NCBI GenBank assembly: GCA_947625425.1
Contig: CANQOH010000010.1
Span: forward strand, 1 to 36,423
Reading direction: 5' to 3'
DNA: 36,423 nucleotides
DNA from: an uncultured Bacilli bacterium
Lineage (GTDB): Bacteria; Bacillota_I; Bacilli_A; RF39; UBA660
Shown here: piece after piece, positions 17,031 through 25,145 of the stretch
Position numbering within the stretch: the stretch's first letter is position 1
Layout: every line of letters begins with the position of its first letter
Notes under the pieces: generated by a model
The model's database searches: none
What the model was told of the DNA's origin: nothing
Seen by the model: the letters and a program-made list of their open reading frames with translations, nothing else
Made by a program: the position numbers and the translations under genes

Positions 17031-17618
17031 ATGAAATTAAAAAGAATCTTTGCTTATATATTTGATATCTTATTAGTATCTTTTATCTCTTCATTTATCT
17101 TTTCTATCTTTGCTAAACCAGAAGATTTAGATAATTATGAAGAATTATATAACGAAAGTATGGAAGTAATGTTAAATACTGGTTCTGGTGAAGTAAATGA
17201 AGAAGAACTAATGGATTTAACATATCGTATGCAAACAGCGACTAAAACATCCCAAATTATTAATGTCGGTTTATTAATCGTTTATTTTGGTGTGTCTGCC
17301 TATCTAATGAAAGGTCAAACACTAGGTAAAAAAATCTTTAAATTAAAAGTTGTATCAGCAAATGATAAAGAATTAAATCCTGCTTTATTTATGTTAAGAG
17401 CTGTCTTGGTAACTAATTTTATTCCTAATTTAATTGCTCTTTTAGCTTTAATCCTATGTAGTAAAAATATGTGGTATCAAATAAATAATGTTACTTCATA
17501 TCTATCTAGTATTATATTATTTATCATGGTTGGTTTCATGATCTTTAGAGAAGATGAACGTGGACTTCACGATATCATCTGTCAAACTAAAGTCATTTCT
17601 ACTAAAGAAGAGAAGTAA
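17031..17618 (+). CDS. RDD-family membrane protein
   Basis: 195 residues. An RDD domain is seen as an N-terminal transmembrane segment with basic entry (LKRIFAYIFDILLVSFI), a central KGQTLGKKIFKLKVVS motif after the second segment, and the C-terminal REDERGLHDIICQTKVI (the GLHD motif). RDD proteins are small integral membrane proteins; some have been linked to Na+/H+ exchange, but most are uncharacterised. The start at ATG 17031 uses GGTGAG at 17021-17026; GTG 17022 is part of that site. The next gene starts 11 nt after the stop, so they are co-transcribed. Confidence 0.82.
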   Translation: MKLKRIFAYIFDILLVSFISSFIFSIFAKPEDLDNYEELYNESMEVMLNTGSGEVNEEELMDLTYRMQTATKTSQIINVGLLIVYFGVSAYLMKGQTLGKKIFKLKVVSANDKELNPALFMLRAVLVTNFIPNLIALLALILCSKNMWYQINNVTSYLSSIILFIMVGFMIFREDERGLHDIICQTKVISTKEEK

Positions 17619-17629
17619 GAGGAATCATT

Positions 17630-18958
17630 ATGAAAAAGAATAAGAAGGTTAATTTAAAATTCGTTCAAATATATGAAACTAAAATAAAGGAATATCGTAA
17701 AGAATATTATAAAAATATTATGAATATAACTACTACTCACGATAATAAAGCATATTATAAAATTCTTAATATAGTCCCATATTTCTTAGCCATTATAATT
17801 ATCTTAATTGGTGGTTTTAGTATCCCAGCTGAAGTATTTTCTATAGTCTCATTTATCATCATTAATATCATTATCAAACTAATCTTTAAATCAACTGATT
17901 TAGATACAAGCAATAAATATCTTCGTGAAATAATGAAATATGGTTATTATTCAATTGAAGATTACGAAGAAAAACTAAAAAAATATGTCACTGGACCTAA
18001 TGGTTATTATAATATAGTCTTAAATGATATTATGACCGAATATAATATTTCTGATAAAACTCGTAAAGTATCAGGTATTCATGGTGAAATATATTATATA
18101 TGGACCAATGGCAAACAAGATACTTTACTATTATTAAATGCTAAATGTAATGAAAAACCTGAAATAATTTCCATTAGATTCGTAAATATTCGTTATTTTA
18201 GAGTCGATAATCAAAATAAAGAAATTGTTTTAAAGACTGATTTGGAAGAATATTACTTCAATTTAGATGCCTTAGATGTTCTAAATGAATTAATTAAAGA
18301 AAAAAGATTTGAAAACCTTATCAGTTATAAACCAGAAGATCACATCAATGACTTTGAACTATATATGCATAAGATTAAAAGTGATATTGTAAGTAAAGCT
18401 GAAAAAGAAAAAAGAGAAGCTAGTAGTCATCTATGCCTAATAATCTTTTATGTCATAGGTATAATCTTAATCATCGCTAGTAAATATATTGTTAAAGATC
18501 ATATAGCCTTATTAAATATCGTTAATTTAGTTTTATTTACCATGTTAATCTTTAACATAAAGAAACTAATATTCTCTGAAACTGGCCTAGTCTTAACTGA
18601 TGATGACTATATCAGAATCTTAAATACCGATGAAAAATGTCGTGAAAGATTTAAAGAACTTAAATTTGCCCTAGGTATCAAAGATAGTTATGACCGAGTT
18701 TATTCTAACGAAGGTGCTTGCTATTTAACTTGGGTCGCCAATGGCTATTTTCATATCTTCTTAAACTTAATATATTTTAATGTCGTTTACATGGCTATAA
18801 AACAAACTGATGTCTTATATTTTGCTAAAAATGGTAATGAATGTGAAATAAAATTAAAAGATAAAACTTTAACATTTACTAAGGATGCTGCTGATGTATT
18901 TAGTAAACTTTTACCAAACAAAGATTATAATTGGATAAAAGGGTTTAAAAATAAATAA
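17630..18958 (+). CDS. uncharacterised membrane protein with internal duplication
   Basis: 442 residues in two similar halves. Each half has a pair of transmembrane segments (about 48-64 and 68-88; 266-284 and 290-310) followed by a soluble domain. The soluble parts align by eye: IYYIWTNGKQDTLLLLN with CYLTWVANGYFHIFLNL, and IRYFRVDNQNKEIVLK...LDALDVLNELI with VLYFAKNGNECEIKLK...KDAADVFSKLL. The fold may be a small beta domain of PH or YcxB-like type sitting on the membrane, but I do not recognise the family with confidence. RBS GAGGAA is close to the ATG. It follows the RDD gene and precedes a separately promoted gene. Confidence 0.65.
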   Translation: MKKNKKVNLKFVQIYETKIKEYRKEYYKNIMNITTTHDNKAYYKILNIVPYFLAIIIILIGGFSIPAEVFSIVSFIIINIIIKLIFKSTDLDTSNKYLREIMKYGYYSIEDYEEKLKKYVTGPNGYYNIVLNDIMTEYNISDKTRKVSGIHGEIYYIWTNGKQDTLLLLNAKCNEKPEIISIRFVNIRYFRVDNQNKEIVLKTDLEEYYFNLDALDVLNELIKEKRFENLISYKPEDHINDFELYMHKIKSDIVSKAEKEKREASSHLCLIIFYVIGIILIIASKYIVKDHIALLNIVNLVLFTMLIFNIKKLIFSETGLVLTDDDYIRILNTDEKCRERFKELKFALGIKDSYDRVYSNEGACYLTWVANGYFHIFLNLIYFNVVYMAIKQTDVLYFAKNGNECEIKLKDKTLTFTKDAADVFSKLLPNKDYNWIKGFKNK

Positions 18959-18964
18959 TTAATA

Positions 18965-18973
18965 TGATATAAT
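18965..18973 (+). promoter_or_regulatory. extended -10 promoter
   Basis: TGA followed by TATAAT (18968-18973), with a weak -35 (TTAAAA 18945-18950, 17-nt spacing). The leader before the AAGGAAGTGG ribosome binding site is very short. Confidence 0.5.
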
Positions 18974-18993
18974 AAACTAAGGAAGTGGATAAA

Positions 18994-20550
18994 ATGAGTG
19001 AAGCAAAAAAAACAACAATGGTCAAAGGTGAAGATTTAAACTTTACATTACTACAAGCAATTAGGAATCGTCGTAAGGCATTATTAAACGATGGTAAAGC
19101 TGCTACAACAACTGGAACAGATACTGCCGTTTATGAAATAGATAAAGCTAAAGGTCTATTTATCCAACAATCAGATAAAGATGAATATGATTGTTTAAAT
19201 GAAATAGAAAATATCTTCTTAATCTTTAAAAATAAAGATAATGGGGAAGAAGATTTATGTAGTGATCATGATTTATATGATATTCCTGGCGTTAAATTAG
19301 TTATTGATGGTAAAGAAAGAGAAGTTCCAATTTGTATTAGAATTGATAAAATCAGAGATTTAGCTAAAAAAGCTCAAGAATATGAAAAAATTCTTGGTCG
19401 TTCAATTAGTATTAAATTCCCAAATCAAGTACATCAATTCCGTTTTGGTAATGCTAAAGTTCCAGGAGAAAAATATGAACCAATGCGTCCAAAGTTTGCT
19501 TCAGAATCTGCAGAAGAATATGAACAAGCAATTCGTTCATACTATTTAATTCAAGGTAAAAAAGCCGAACCAACTGAAGATAAATTATATCGTAAGCCAT
19601 TTCCTCATGAACTAACTGATTATAAAGGTGATAAACCAGTTCGTAAAGAAGAAAATCAATCAGAATATTATAGTTATCGCTTAAGAAAGATTAAACATGA
19701 TAAAGTTATTGCTGATAAAGGAAAAGCAAAAGGTAAAAAACCAAGTAGTGGTAAACATCGTATTACCAAAGCTGAATTATATGACTACGATAAACCAAGT
19801 GTATTTGAAAATATTAAAGACTTAATTGGTAGTATTCCAGCCGCTCTAAAAGATGAAGGAATCCGTCGTAAAATAAAATATGCAACTATTTCTACTTTAG
19901 CTGTCGGCGCTGGCGTATATGTTGCTGTTGCTGCTCATATGATTCCAATTTTACTTGCTCCAGCTTCAGTCGTTGGTATTTGGGCTTGGAAAAAATCTCG
20001 TGACCTAAAAAAAGCCAAAGAAGAAGCTATAAAGAAAATAGAAGAAGAAGGAATTCCAGGGGAAGATACACCAACTGATGTTCCTACTGATACTCCAGAG
20101 CCAACAGTTGAGCCTCCTAAAAAAGATCCTAAAAAACCAGGTGAACCTACAGGACCAACTCGTACATCTGCTGGAACGCCTCCTAAAGGTGATAGTGGAA
20201 GTGGCACCTCAGGTAACCCAGTTCCACCTAAAACTCCACCAAAGAAAGACCCAGAACCTAAACCAGTAATGGTCAATTTAGGAGAAGGTTTAGAAGAAAT
20301 CATAGCTTCATTAAGAGCAAATAATCGTCAAATAAAATCATGTGATAGTAAAATACTCTTACTAAAAGATGAACTAGCTAACTTAGATCCAAGTGCTATA
20401 AATTATGAATCTAAAAAAGCTTCATTAGAAGAAGAATTAAGTAAAGTAATAAAACTTCAAAGACAAGTACTAGAAAACTTAAAAGGTGATGTAAACGATA
20501 TCTTAGCAAGTTATCATTTAGATGATGAAATAGGAGGACCTAAACTATGA
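18994..20550 (+). CDS. uncharacterised membrane protein with Pro-rich linker and coiled coil
   Basis: 518 residues. A charged N-terminal region of about 290 residues has no signal peptide. It is followed by a hydrophobic hairpin (about 296-333, ATISTLAVGAGVYVAVAA and IPILLAPASVVGIWAW), a Pro/Thr/Lys/Gly-rich low-complexity linker (about 350-428) and a C-terminal helical region likely to form a coiled coil (about 430-505). Both ends are probably cytoplasmic if the hairpin is a double crossing. ATG 18994 follows AAGGAAGTGG; GTG 18985 is inside that site. The stop overlaps the start of the DUF1292-like gene, so the pair is coupled. Family unknown. Confidence 0.65.
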   Translation: MSEAKKTTMVKGEDLNFTLLQAIRNRRKALLNDGKAATTTGTDTAVYEIDKAKGLFIQQSDKDEYDCLNEIENIFLIFKNKDNGEEDLCSDHDLYDIPGVKLVIDGKEREVPICIRIDKIRDLAKKAQEYEKILGRSISIKFPNQVHQFRFGNAKVPGEKYEPMRPKFASESAEEYEQAIRSYYLIQGKKAEPTEDKLYRKPFPHELTDYKGDKPVRKEENQSEYYSYRLRKIKHDKVIADKGKAKGKKPSSGKHRITKAELYDYDKPSVFENIKDLIGSIPAALKDEGIRRKIKYATISTLAVGAGVYVAVAAHMIPILLAPASVVGIWAWKKSRDLKKAKEEAIKKIEEEGIPGEDTPTDVPTDTPEPTVEPPKKDPKKPGEPTGPTRTSAGTPPKGDSGSGTSGNPVPPKTPPKKDPEPKPVMVNLGEGLEEIIASLRANNRQIKSCDSKILLLKDELANLDPSAINYESKKASLEEELSKVIKLQRQVLENLKGDVNDILASYHLDDEIGGPKL

Positions 20551-20867
20551 TGTTGAAAGAAAATAATGTAATTACTCTTGATAGTGGAGAACGTTACTTA
20601 TTACTCCATGAATTAGAAAACGTAGAAGGTAAAAACTATTTCTATGCTATCGGTGTTCAAGATGATGATAATCTAGATAAAGATGATTTACAATTCTTTG
20701 AAGTAAGTATTGAAGATGGCGAAGAACTAGTTGAAGTAGTTGATCCCGAAACTGAATTATTTAAAACTTTAACAGCCATTGAATTTATTGATTCTAAGAT
20801 TGATGAAGATCCTTCATATGAAAAATACTTAGATGAGATAATGAATAAACAAACAAGTAGCAACTAA
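20547..20867 (+). CDS. small acidic DUF1292-like protein
   Basis: 106 residues, strongly acidic. VITLDSGERYLLLHELENVEGKNYFYAIGVQDDD followed by FFEVSIEDGEELVEVVD resembles the DUF1292 (YrzB) beta domain. Function unknown in the family. AGGAGG at 20531-20536 supports ATG 20547, which overlaps the TGA of the preceding gene. Being coupled to the Pro-rich membrane protein suggests a common role. Confidence 0.6.
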   Translation: MMLKENNVITLDSGERYLLLHELENVEGKNYFYAIGVQDDDNLDKDDLQFFEVSIEDGEELVEVVDPETELFKTLTAIEFIDSKIDEDPSYEKYLDEIMNKQTSSN

Positions 20868-20879
20868 GCTACTTTTTTT
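20855..20879 (+). terminator. intrinsic terminator
   Basis: Stem AAGTAGC (20855-20861) with GCTACTT (20868-20874) and seven T. The left arm lies within the end of the DUF1292-like gene. Confidence 0.8.
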
Positions 20880-20901
20880 GTATAATATTTTTGGTGATTT
20901 T

Positions 20902-23085
20902 ATGAAAAAAACTGAATTACTAATCCCGGCTGGTAATATGGAATGTCTAATCGCTGCTATCCATAATGGTGCTGATGCAATATATATCGGTGGTAAAAAG
21001 TTTGGTGCTCGTGCTTATTCCAATAACTTTACTGATGAAGAAATAATTGAAGCCATCAAACTTTGTCATCTATACCAAGTTAAACTATATGTAACCGTAA
21101 ACACTATGATATACAATGAAGAAATTGAAGAAGTCTTAAACTACCTAAACTTTCTTTATAATAACCATATTGATGCCGTTATCATGCAAGACTTAGGTTT
21201 AATAAATCTAACTAGAAAACAAATTCCTAACTTAGAAATCCATGTATCTACTCAAGCACATAACCATAATGAACCAGGTATTAAATACTATAAAGATTTA
21301 GGTTGCAAAAGAGTAGTCTTTGATCGTGAATCATCACTAGAAGAAATAAATAATATTAAACTTGATATTGAAAAAGAAGTCTTTGTTTATGGGGCCTTAT
21401 GTATCTGTTATTCCGGTAACTGCTTATTTAGTGCTTTAAATGGTCACCGTAGTGCCAATCGGGGTATGTGTGTTGGTTCATGTCGTCTACCATATAAACT
21501 AATTAAAGATAACAAGATTACTGATGAAGGATATCTACTAAGTACTAAAGACTTAAATACAATACCAAATCTTAAACAAATCCTCGATTCGCATATTAAT
21601 TCTCTAAAAGTCGAAGGTCGTATGAAAAGTAAAGAATATGTTGCTTTAGTAACTAAAACCTTCCGTAAACAAATTGATAATTACTATCATAATCAAGCCG
21701 TAAAACTAACTAAAGAAGAAGAAACTAATCTTTTAAAAACTTATAATCGTGAATTTACTAAAGGTTACTTATTTAATGCTCAAAATATCATTAATAGTAA
21801 GACATCTAATCATCAAGGTATTAATATTGGTCAAGTAATAAAAGTAACTAAAGATAAAATATATATTAAATTAACTGAAGATCTTCATCAAGAAGATGCC
21901 ATTCGTCTTTCAAACAATACCGGTATGTATCTAAATACTTTATATAACGAAAAAGGCTTACTTGTAAATGAAGTCTTAAAAAATAATATCTGTCAAATAG
22001 ATAATAAAGATCATCTAAAAGAAGATAGTATTATAAATACTAATGTCTTAAAAACAATTGATTATAAATTAAACCAAGAACTAAATAACTATGAGCTTAA
22101 AAGAATTCCTGTCGATATAACTTTTAAAGCCCATTTAAATGACCAAATAAGCTTAAATATAAGTGATAGAGTAAATAATATTACTATAACAGGAAAATAC
22201 CCAGAAAAAGCTTTAAAAGCCCCAATAACTGAAGATACTATCATAAAACAAATATCTAAACTAGGTAATACCCCATACATTCTCGATAAAATAAATATTG
22301 ATATCGATAATAATCTCTTTATTAATATTAAAGATTTAAATGAACTAAGAAGAAATGCCGTCACCGAACTAATAAATCTTACGCAAAACATTAAACCATA
22401 TCATAATGAAATAAATTTACCTAGTCTAAAAGAAAATACTACTACAAAACCTCAAATAAGTATTCTAACTCGTACTGAAGAACAATTAAAAACCTGTATA
22501 ACCAATAATATTGATATCATCTATACTACCGATATAAATATCTATCAAAAATATAAAGCTAATAATCATATCTATTTAAGGCTAGATCGTGTTCTAACTA
22601 ATCTACCTAACTACCAAAATGAACGCTTATTATGTGGTGAACTAGGTAGTATAAATAAATATCATCAAGATAATACAATAAGAAGTGATTATTACTTAAA
22701 TATTGCTAATGATTATAGTATTGATACTTTATCTAATTTAAATGTTCAAAGTATTACTTTAAGTGTTGAATCTAACTTAAATGTTCTAAATAAAATCAAA
22801 AATAAAACTAATAGTGAAATAATTATCTATGGTACATTAGAAAATATGATTATTAAAAACAATATCTTCAACTTACATAATGAAAAAGCTTACTTAGAAG
22901 ATTATAAAAATAATTTATATCCTCTAACTTATGATAATTATACTCATATCTTTAATCACGAAAAAATAAATTACTTAAATAGTTTATCAGAATTAAAAGG
23001 TTTTGGTACTTATCGTTTAGAATTATTTAATGAAAGTCCAGAAGAATTACAAAGTCTTATTAATAAAGTCAAAGATGTGTTATAA
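20902..23085 (+). CDS. peptidase U32-family protein (RlhA/YrrO-like), with long C-terminal domain
   Basis: 727 residues. The N-terminal 350 residues are a U32 domain: ELLIPAGNMECLIAAIHNGADAIYIGG at the start, VSTQAHNHN in the middle, and the Cys-rich YGALCICYSGNC...GMCVGSCR (C167, C169, C174, C190, C194). These Cys residues are likely to hold an iron-sulphur cluster as in U32 tRNA/rRNA-modifying enzymes. The C-terminal half (DUF3656-like layout) is shared with E. coli RlhA, which makes 5-hydroxycytidine in 23S rRNA, so an RNA hydroxylation role is more likely than proteolysis; collagenase-type activity is the historical label. ATG 20902 follows GGTGAT; a TTG at 20878 is not needed. Confidence 0.82.
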   Translation: MKKTELLIPAGNMECLIAAIHNGADAIYIGGKKFGARAYSNNFTDEEIIEAIKLCHLYQVKLYVTVNTMIYNEEIEEVLNYLNFLYNNHIDAVIMQDLGLINLTRKQIPNLEIHVSTQAHNHNEPGIKYYKDLGCKRVVFDRESSLEEINNIKLDIEKEVFVYGALCICYSGNCLFSALNGHRSANRGMCVGSCRLPYKLIKDNKITDEGYLLSTKDLNTIPNLKQILDSHINSLKVEGRMKSKEYVALVTKTFRKQIDNYYHNQAVKLTKEEETNLLKTYNREFTKGYLFNAQNIINSKTSNHQGINIGQVIKVTKDKIYIKLTEDLHQEDAIRLSNNTGMYLNTLYNEKGLLVNEVLKNNICQIDNKDHLKEDSIINTNVLKTIDYKLNQELNNYELKRIPVDITFKAHLNDQISLNISDRVNNITITGKYPEKALKAPITEDTIIKQISKLGNTPYILDKINIDIDNNLFINIKDLNELRRNAVTELINLTQNIKPYHNEINLPSLKENTTTKPQISILTRTEEQLKTCITNNIDIIYTTDINIYQKYKANNHIYLRLDRVLTNLPNYQNERLLCGELGSINKYHQDNTIRSDYYLNIANDYSIDTLSNLNVQSITLSVESNLNVLNKIKNKTNSEIIIYGTLENMIIKNNIFNLHNEKAYLEDYKNNLYPLTYDNYTHIFNHEKINYLNSLSELKGFGTYRLELFNESPEELQSLINKVKDVL

Positions 23086-23086
23086 T
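23078..23086 (+). promoter_or_regulatory. extended -10 promoter overlapping the end of the U32 gene
   Basis: TGT followed by TATAAT (23081-23086), with a weak -35. The expected start of transcription at about 23093 precedes the AGGTGAT ribosome binding site of the next gene. Confidence 0.45.
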
Positions 23087-23105
23087 AAAGATAGTAGGTG
23101 ATTAT

Positions 23106-23729
23106 ATGGTTGACTTAAGTTTATGTCGTATTAAAGATTTAGATGATATCTTCTATGCTACCAAAGAATCTCAAGGCTATAATAATGCTATTCTAGCTAT
23201 TAAATATGTCTTATTTAATGACGAATCAGTCTTTGAAGAAGGCGATAAACCCGAAGGAAATAAATATTCTTATATCTCTAATAAAAATAACGCCCGTAAA
23301 AAAGCCATGATCTTGCAACAAGATGATCTAGCTCATATCTTAATTAAATATTGTATGGCTTCTTTTGGTCTTCGTGGTAAAGATTTTACTATTACTGATG
23401 AAGAATTTCTTATTAATCAAAAAAGATTATCTCGTTTAGAATTAAGTGCTTATGAAATGATTGAACAAGTAGCCTATGCAGCGATGGGTGAAGTATATAA
23501 TGCCTATGATTTCTTATTTACTAATAAAAAACTACTTTTAGAAGTAGTTGAATATATGTTAGAAGAAAGATATATAACTGGTTTAAAGGATTCCCTTGAC
23601 AATTTCAATGGTATCATTGATAATAACGATATAAGTTCCGAAGTTAGATATGCTTTCTATGACGCTTACAATAATTTAGATGATAACTTTGCGGAAATAA
23701 AAAGAAACAATAAAGATTATATTAAGTAA
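23106..23729 (+). CDS. uncharacterised 207-aa soluble protein
   Basis: No family recognised. The protein is mostly helical, without signal peptide or membrane segments, and rich in Tyr, Asn and acidic residues; LILIKYCMASFGLRGKDF-like and SAYEMIEQVAYAAMGEVYNAYDFLF stretches suggest a helical bundle. AGGTGAT lies 6 nt before the ATG. It is followed after 11 nt by mscL, with the mscL ribosome binding site abutting this stop codon. Confidence 0.6.
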   Translation: MVDLSLCRIKDLDDIFYATKESQGYNNAILAIKYVLFNDESVFEEGDKPEGNKYSYISNKNNARKKAMILQQDDLAHILIKYCMASFGLRGKDFTITDEEFLINQKRLSRLELSAYEMIEQVAYAAMGEVYNAYDFLFTNKKLLLEVVEYMLEERYITGLKDSLDNFNGIIDNNDISSEVRYAFYDAYNNLDDNFAEIKRNNKDYIK

Positions 23730-23740
23730 AGGTGTGTAGT

Positions 23741-24208
23741 ATGAGTAAAAAAGCAACTAAAAAGAATCATGATCTTCAAGAAGAACTAAAAGAAATAAAA
23801 AGTAAAGGAACTGGTTTTATATCAGAATTTAAAACCTTCATTGCTCGTGGTAATGTTATGGATTTAGCTGTCGGTGTTATCATCGGAGGTGCTTTTTCTA
23901 ATATTGTAACTAGTTTAACAAACAACATTTTAATGCCAATCGTTGGTATAGTTGTCGGAGGTTTTAACTTCACTGAATTATCATGTCATATCAGTGTCTG
24001 GGGTCGTGAAGTAGTTCTTAATTATGGTACATTTATTCAAAATACTGTTGATTTTCTTTTAACAGCATTATGTATTTTCATAATTATTAAATTTATTAAT
24101 AAATTCTTTAATAAAAAGAAAGAAGAAGAGGAGAAAACTGAACCAGTTAAATCTGATGAAGTATTACTACTTGAAGAAATAAGAGATTTACTTAAAAAAC
24201 AAAAATAA
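23741..24208 (+). CDS. mscL: large-conductance mechanosensitive channel MscL
   Basis: 155 residues. Pentameric membrane channel that opens on hypo-osmotic shock. The hallmark first segment is clear: FKTFIARGNVMDLAVGVIIG and GGAFSNIVTSLTNNILMPIVG (about 30-70). A second segment lies at about 100-122 (VDFLLTALCIFIIIKFINKFF), followed by a charged cytoplasmic helix (EVLLLEEIRDLLKKQK). An N-terminal extension of about 28 residues precedes the amphipathic helix, longer than in E. coli. ATG 23741 is used because AAAGGTG overlaps the GTG at 23732. Confidence 0.95.
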   Translation: MSKKATKKNHDLQEELKEIKSKGTGFISEFKTFIARGNVMDLAVGVIIGGAFSNIVTSLTNNILMPIVGIVVGGFNFTELSCHISVWGREVVLNYGTFIQNTVDFLLTALCIFIIIKFINKFFNKKKEEEEKTEPVKSDEVLLLEEIRDLLKKQK

Positions 24209-24234
24209 TGATGCTTAAACATCATTATTTTTTT
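24203..24234. terminator. bidirectional terminator between mscL and the converging small gene
   Basis: Eleven-base-pair stem AAATAATGATG (24203-24213) with CATCATTATTT (24220-24230), T-run on the plus side and A-run on its other side, so it can serve both strands. Confidence 0.8.
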
Positions 24235-24239
24235 ATTAA

Positions 24240-24476
24240 TTAATAGAATAAAGGAGCAAAGATCGAAGCTAAAACACCTAAGATCATAATAAGTGCAAAA
24301 GCCCAAGCTGCAATTTGCATAATAATTTTATTACGTTGAGCTGTTGTCATTTTCTTCTTTTTAGTTGGTTTAATAACTTCTTTTTCTTCTGCTTTTTTCT
24401 TTTTATTATCTTTTACAGCTTCTTCTACTTCTACATCTACTACTTTAGAAGCTTTCTTTTTCTTATTACTACTCAT
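24240..24476 (-). CDS. small Lys-rich protein with C-terminal membrane anchor
   Basis: 78 residues: a highly charged Lys/Glu-rich N-terminal half (about 1-48) and a single transmembrane segment (about 50-74, IIMQIAAWAFALIMILGVLASI) near the C-terminus, so tail-anchored with the basic part in the cytoplasm. Its ribosome binding site (GAGGTG) lies 5-10 nt upstream on the minus strand. It is the only leftward gene between 62 and 30590. Small proteins of this layout are common in Bacillota; function unknown. Confidence 0.6.
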   Translation of the reverse strand: MSSNKKKKASKVVDVEVEEAVKDNKKKKAEEKEVIKPTKKKKMTTAQRNKIIMQIAAWAFALIMILGVLASIFAPLFY

Positions 24477-24549
24477 CTTTTCACCTCAAAACTATATATA
24501 ATTTAACATATTTTAATCTTTAAGTAAATATTATTTAATAGGTGAGAAT

Positions 24550-25116
24550 ATGAAAAAACTAAATAAATATAAGTATATTTATCTTTTTATCGTTATCTTA
24601 GCTACTATTGGCTTTATATCTGGCTATATATTTTATAACATTCAAGATAATGAAACTAAAGAAAATATCCAAAATGAAATAAACATTCAAGAAGAACTAA
24701 ATACTACTACTAATAATACTTTTAAAAGAATCAAAGAATCATCCCTTTATTTAGTTTGTGGCTTAACTATTATTCCTGAACCAATAAATATCTTTAATAT
24801 CTATTATGAACCATTTACTACTGGTTTTATCTTTAATACCATAAAATCATATGGACTTAAATTTTCTATTATTTATACTAGTATTTACTATTTAATCCCC
24901 TTAATCTTTAAAATAATCTTATTACGTATTACAATGTCCATTACTTACATAAACTTAAAATATATCTTTAAAAAGAATAAAAATGATTTAAAAAGATTAA
25001 AACTTTTACTAAAAAAATATTTCTTAATAACAATCTTTCTTATCTTTTATGAAATCTTAATCTTTATCTTTAATCCTCATCTTCATTCGTTTCTAATGAC
25101 AATTCTATCTAAATAA
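24550..25116 (+). CDS. SpoIIM-like integral membrane protein
   Basis: 188 residues: an N-terminal transmembrane segment (about 8-28), a hydrophilic helical loop, then three to four hydrophobic segments (LYLVCGLTIIPEPINIFNIYYEPFTTGFIF, FSIIYTSIYYLIPLIFKIILL, FLITIFLIFYEILIFIF). Length, topology and the gap between the first segment and the rest fit stage II sporulation protein M/DUF95. SpoIIM takes part in engulfment in spore formers, but homologues exist in non-spore-formers, and no other sporulation gene is seen here. GGTGAGAAT precedes the ATG. Assignment is moderate. Confidence 0.5.
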   Translation: MKKLNKYKYIYLFIVILATIGFISGYIFYNIQDNETKENIQNEINIQEELNTTTNNTFKRIKESSLYLVCGLTIIPEPINIFNIYYEPFTTGFIFNTIKSYGLKFSIIYTSIYYLIPLIFKIILLRITMSITYINLKYIFKKNKNDLKRLKLLLKKYFLITIFLIFYEILIFIFNPHLHSFLMTILSK

Positions 25117-25125
25117 TGATATAAT
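25096..25125 (+). promoter_or_regulatory. promoter of the Ycf46-like AAA operon
   Basis: ATGACA (25096-25101), 18-nt spacer, TATAAT (25120-25125) preceded by TGA. The leader before AGGTGG is only a few nucleotides. The -35 lies inside the end of the SpoIIM-like gene. Confidence 0.55.
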
Positions 25126-25145
25126 TAATGATAGAGGTGGCTAGG

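Noticed and set aside
19935..20303. Leftward 122-codon frame opposite the Pro-rich linker
   Set aside because: Shadow of the low-complexity Pro/Thr region; Gly/Ser/Pro-rich reverse translation with no start signals.
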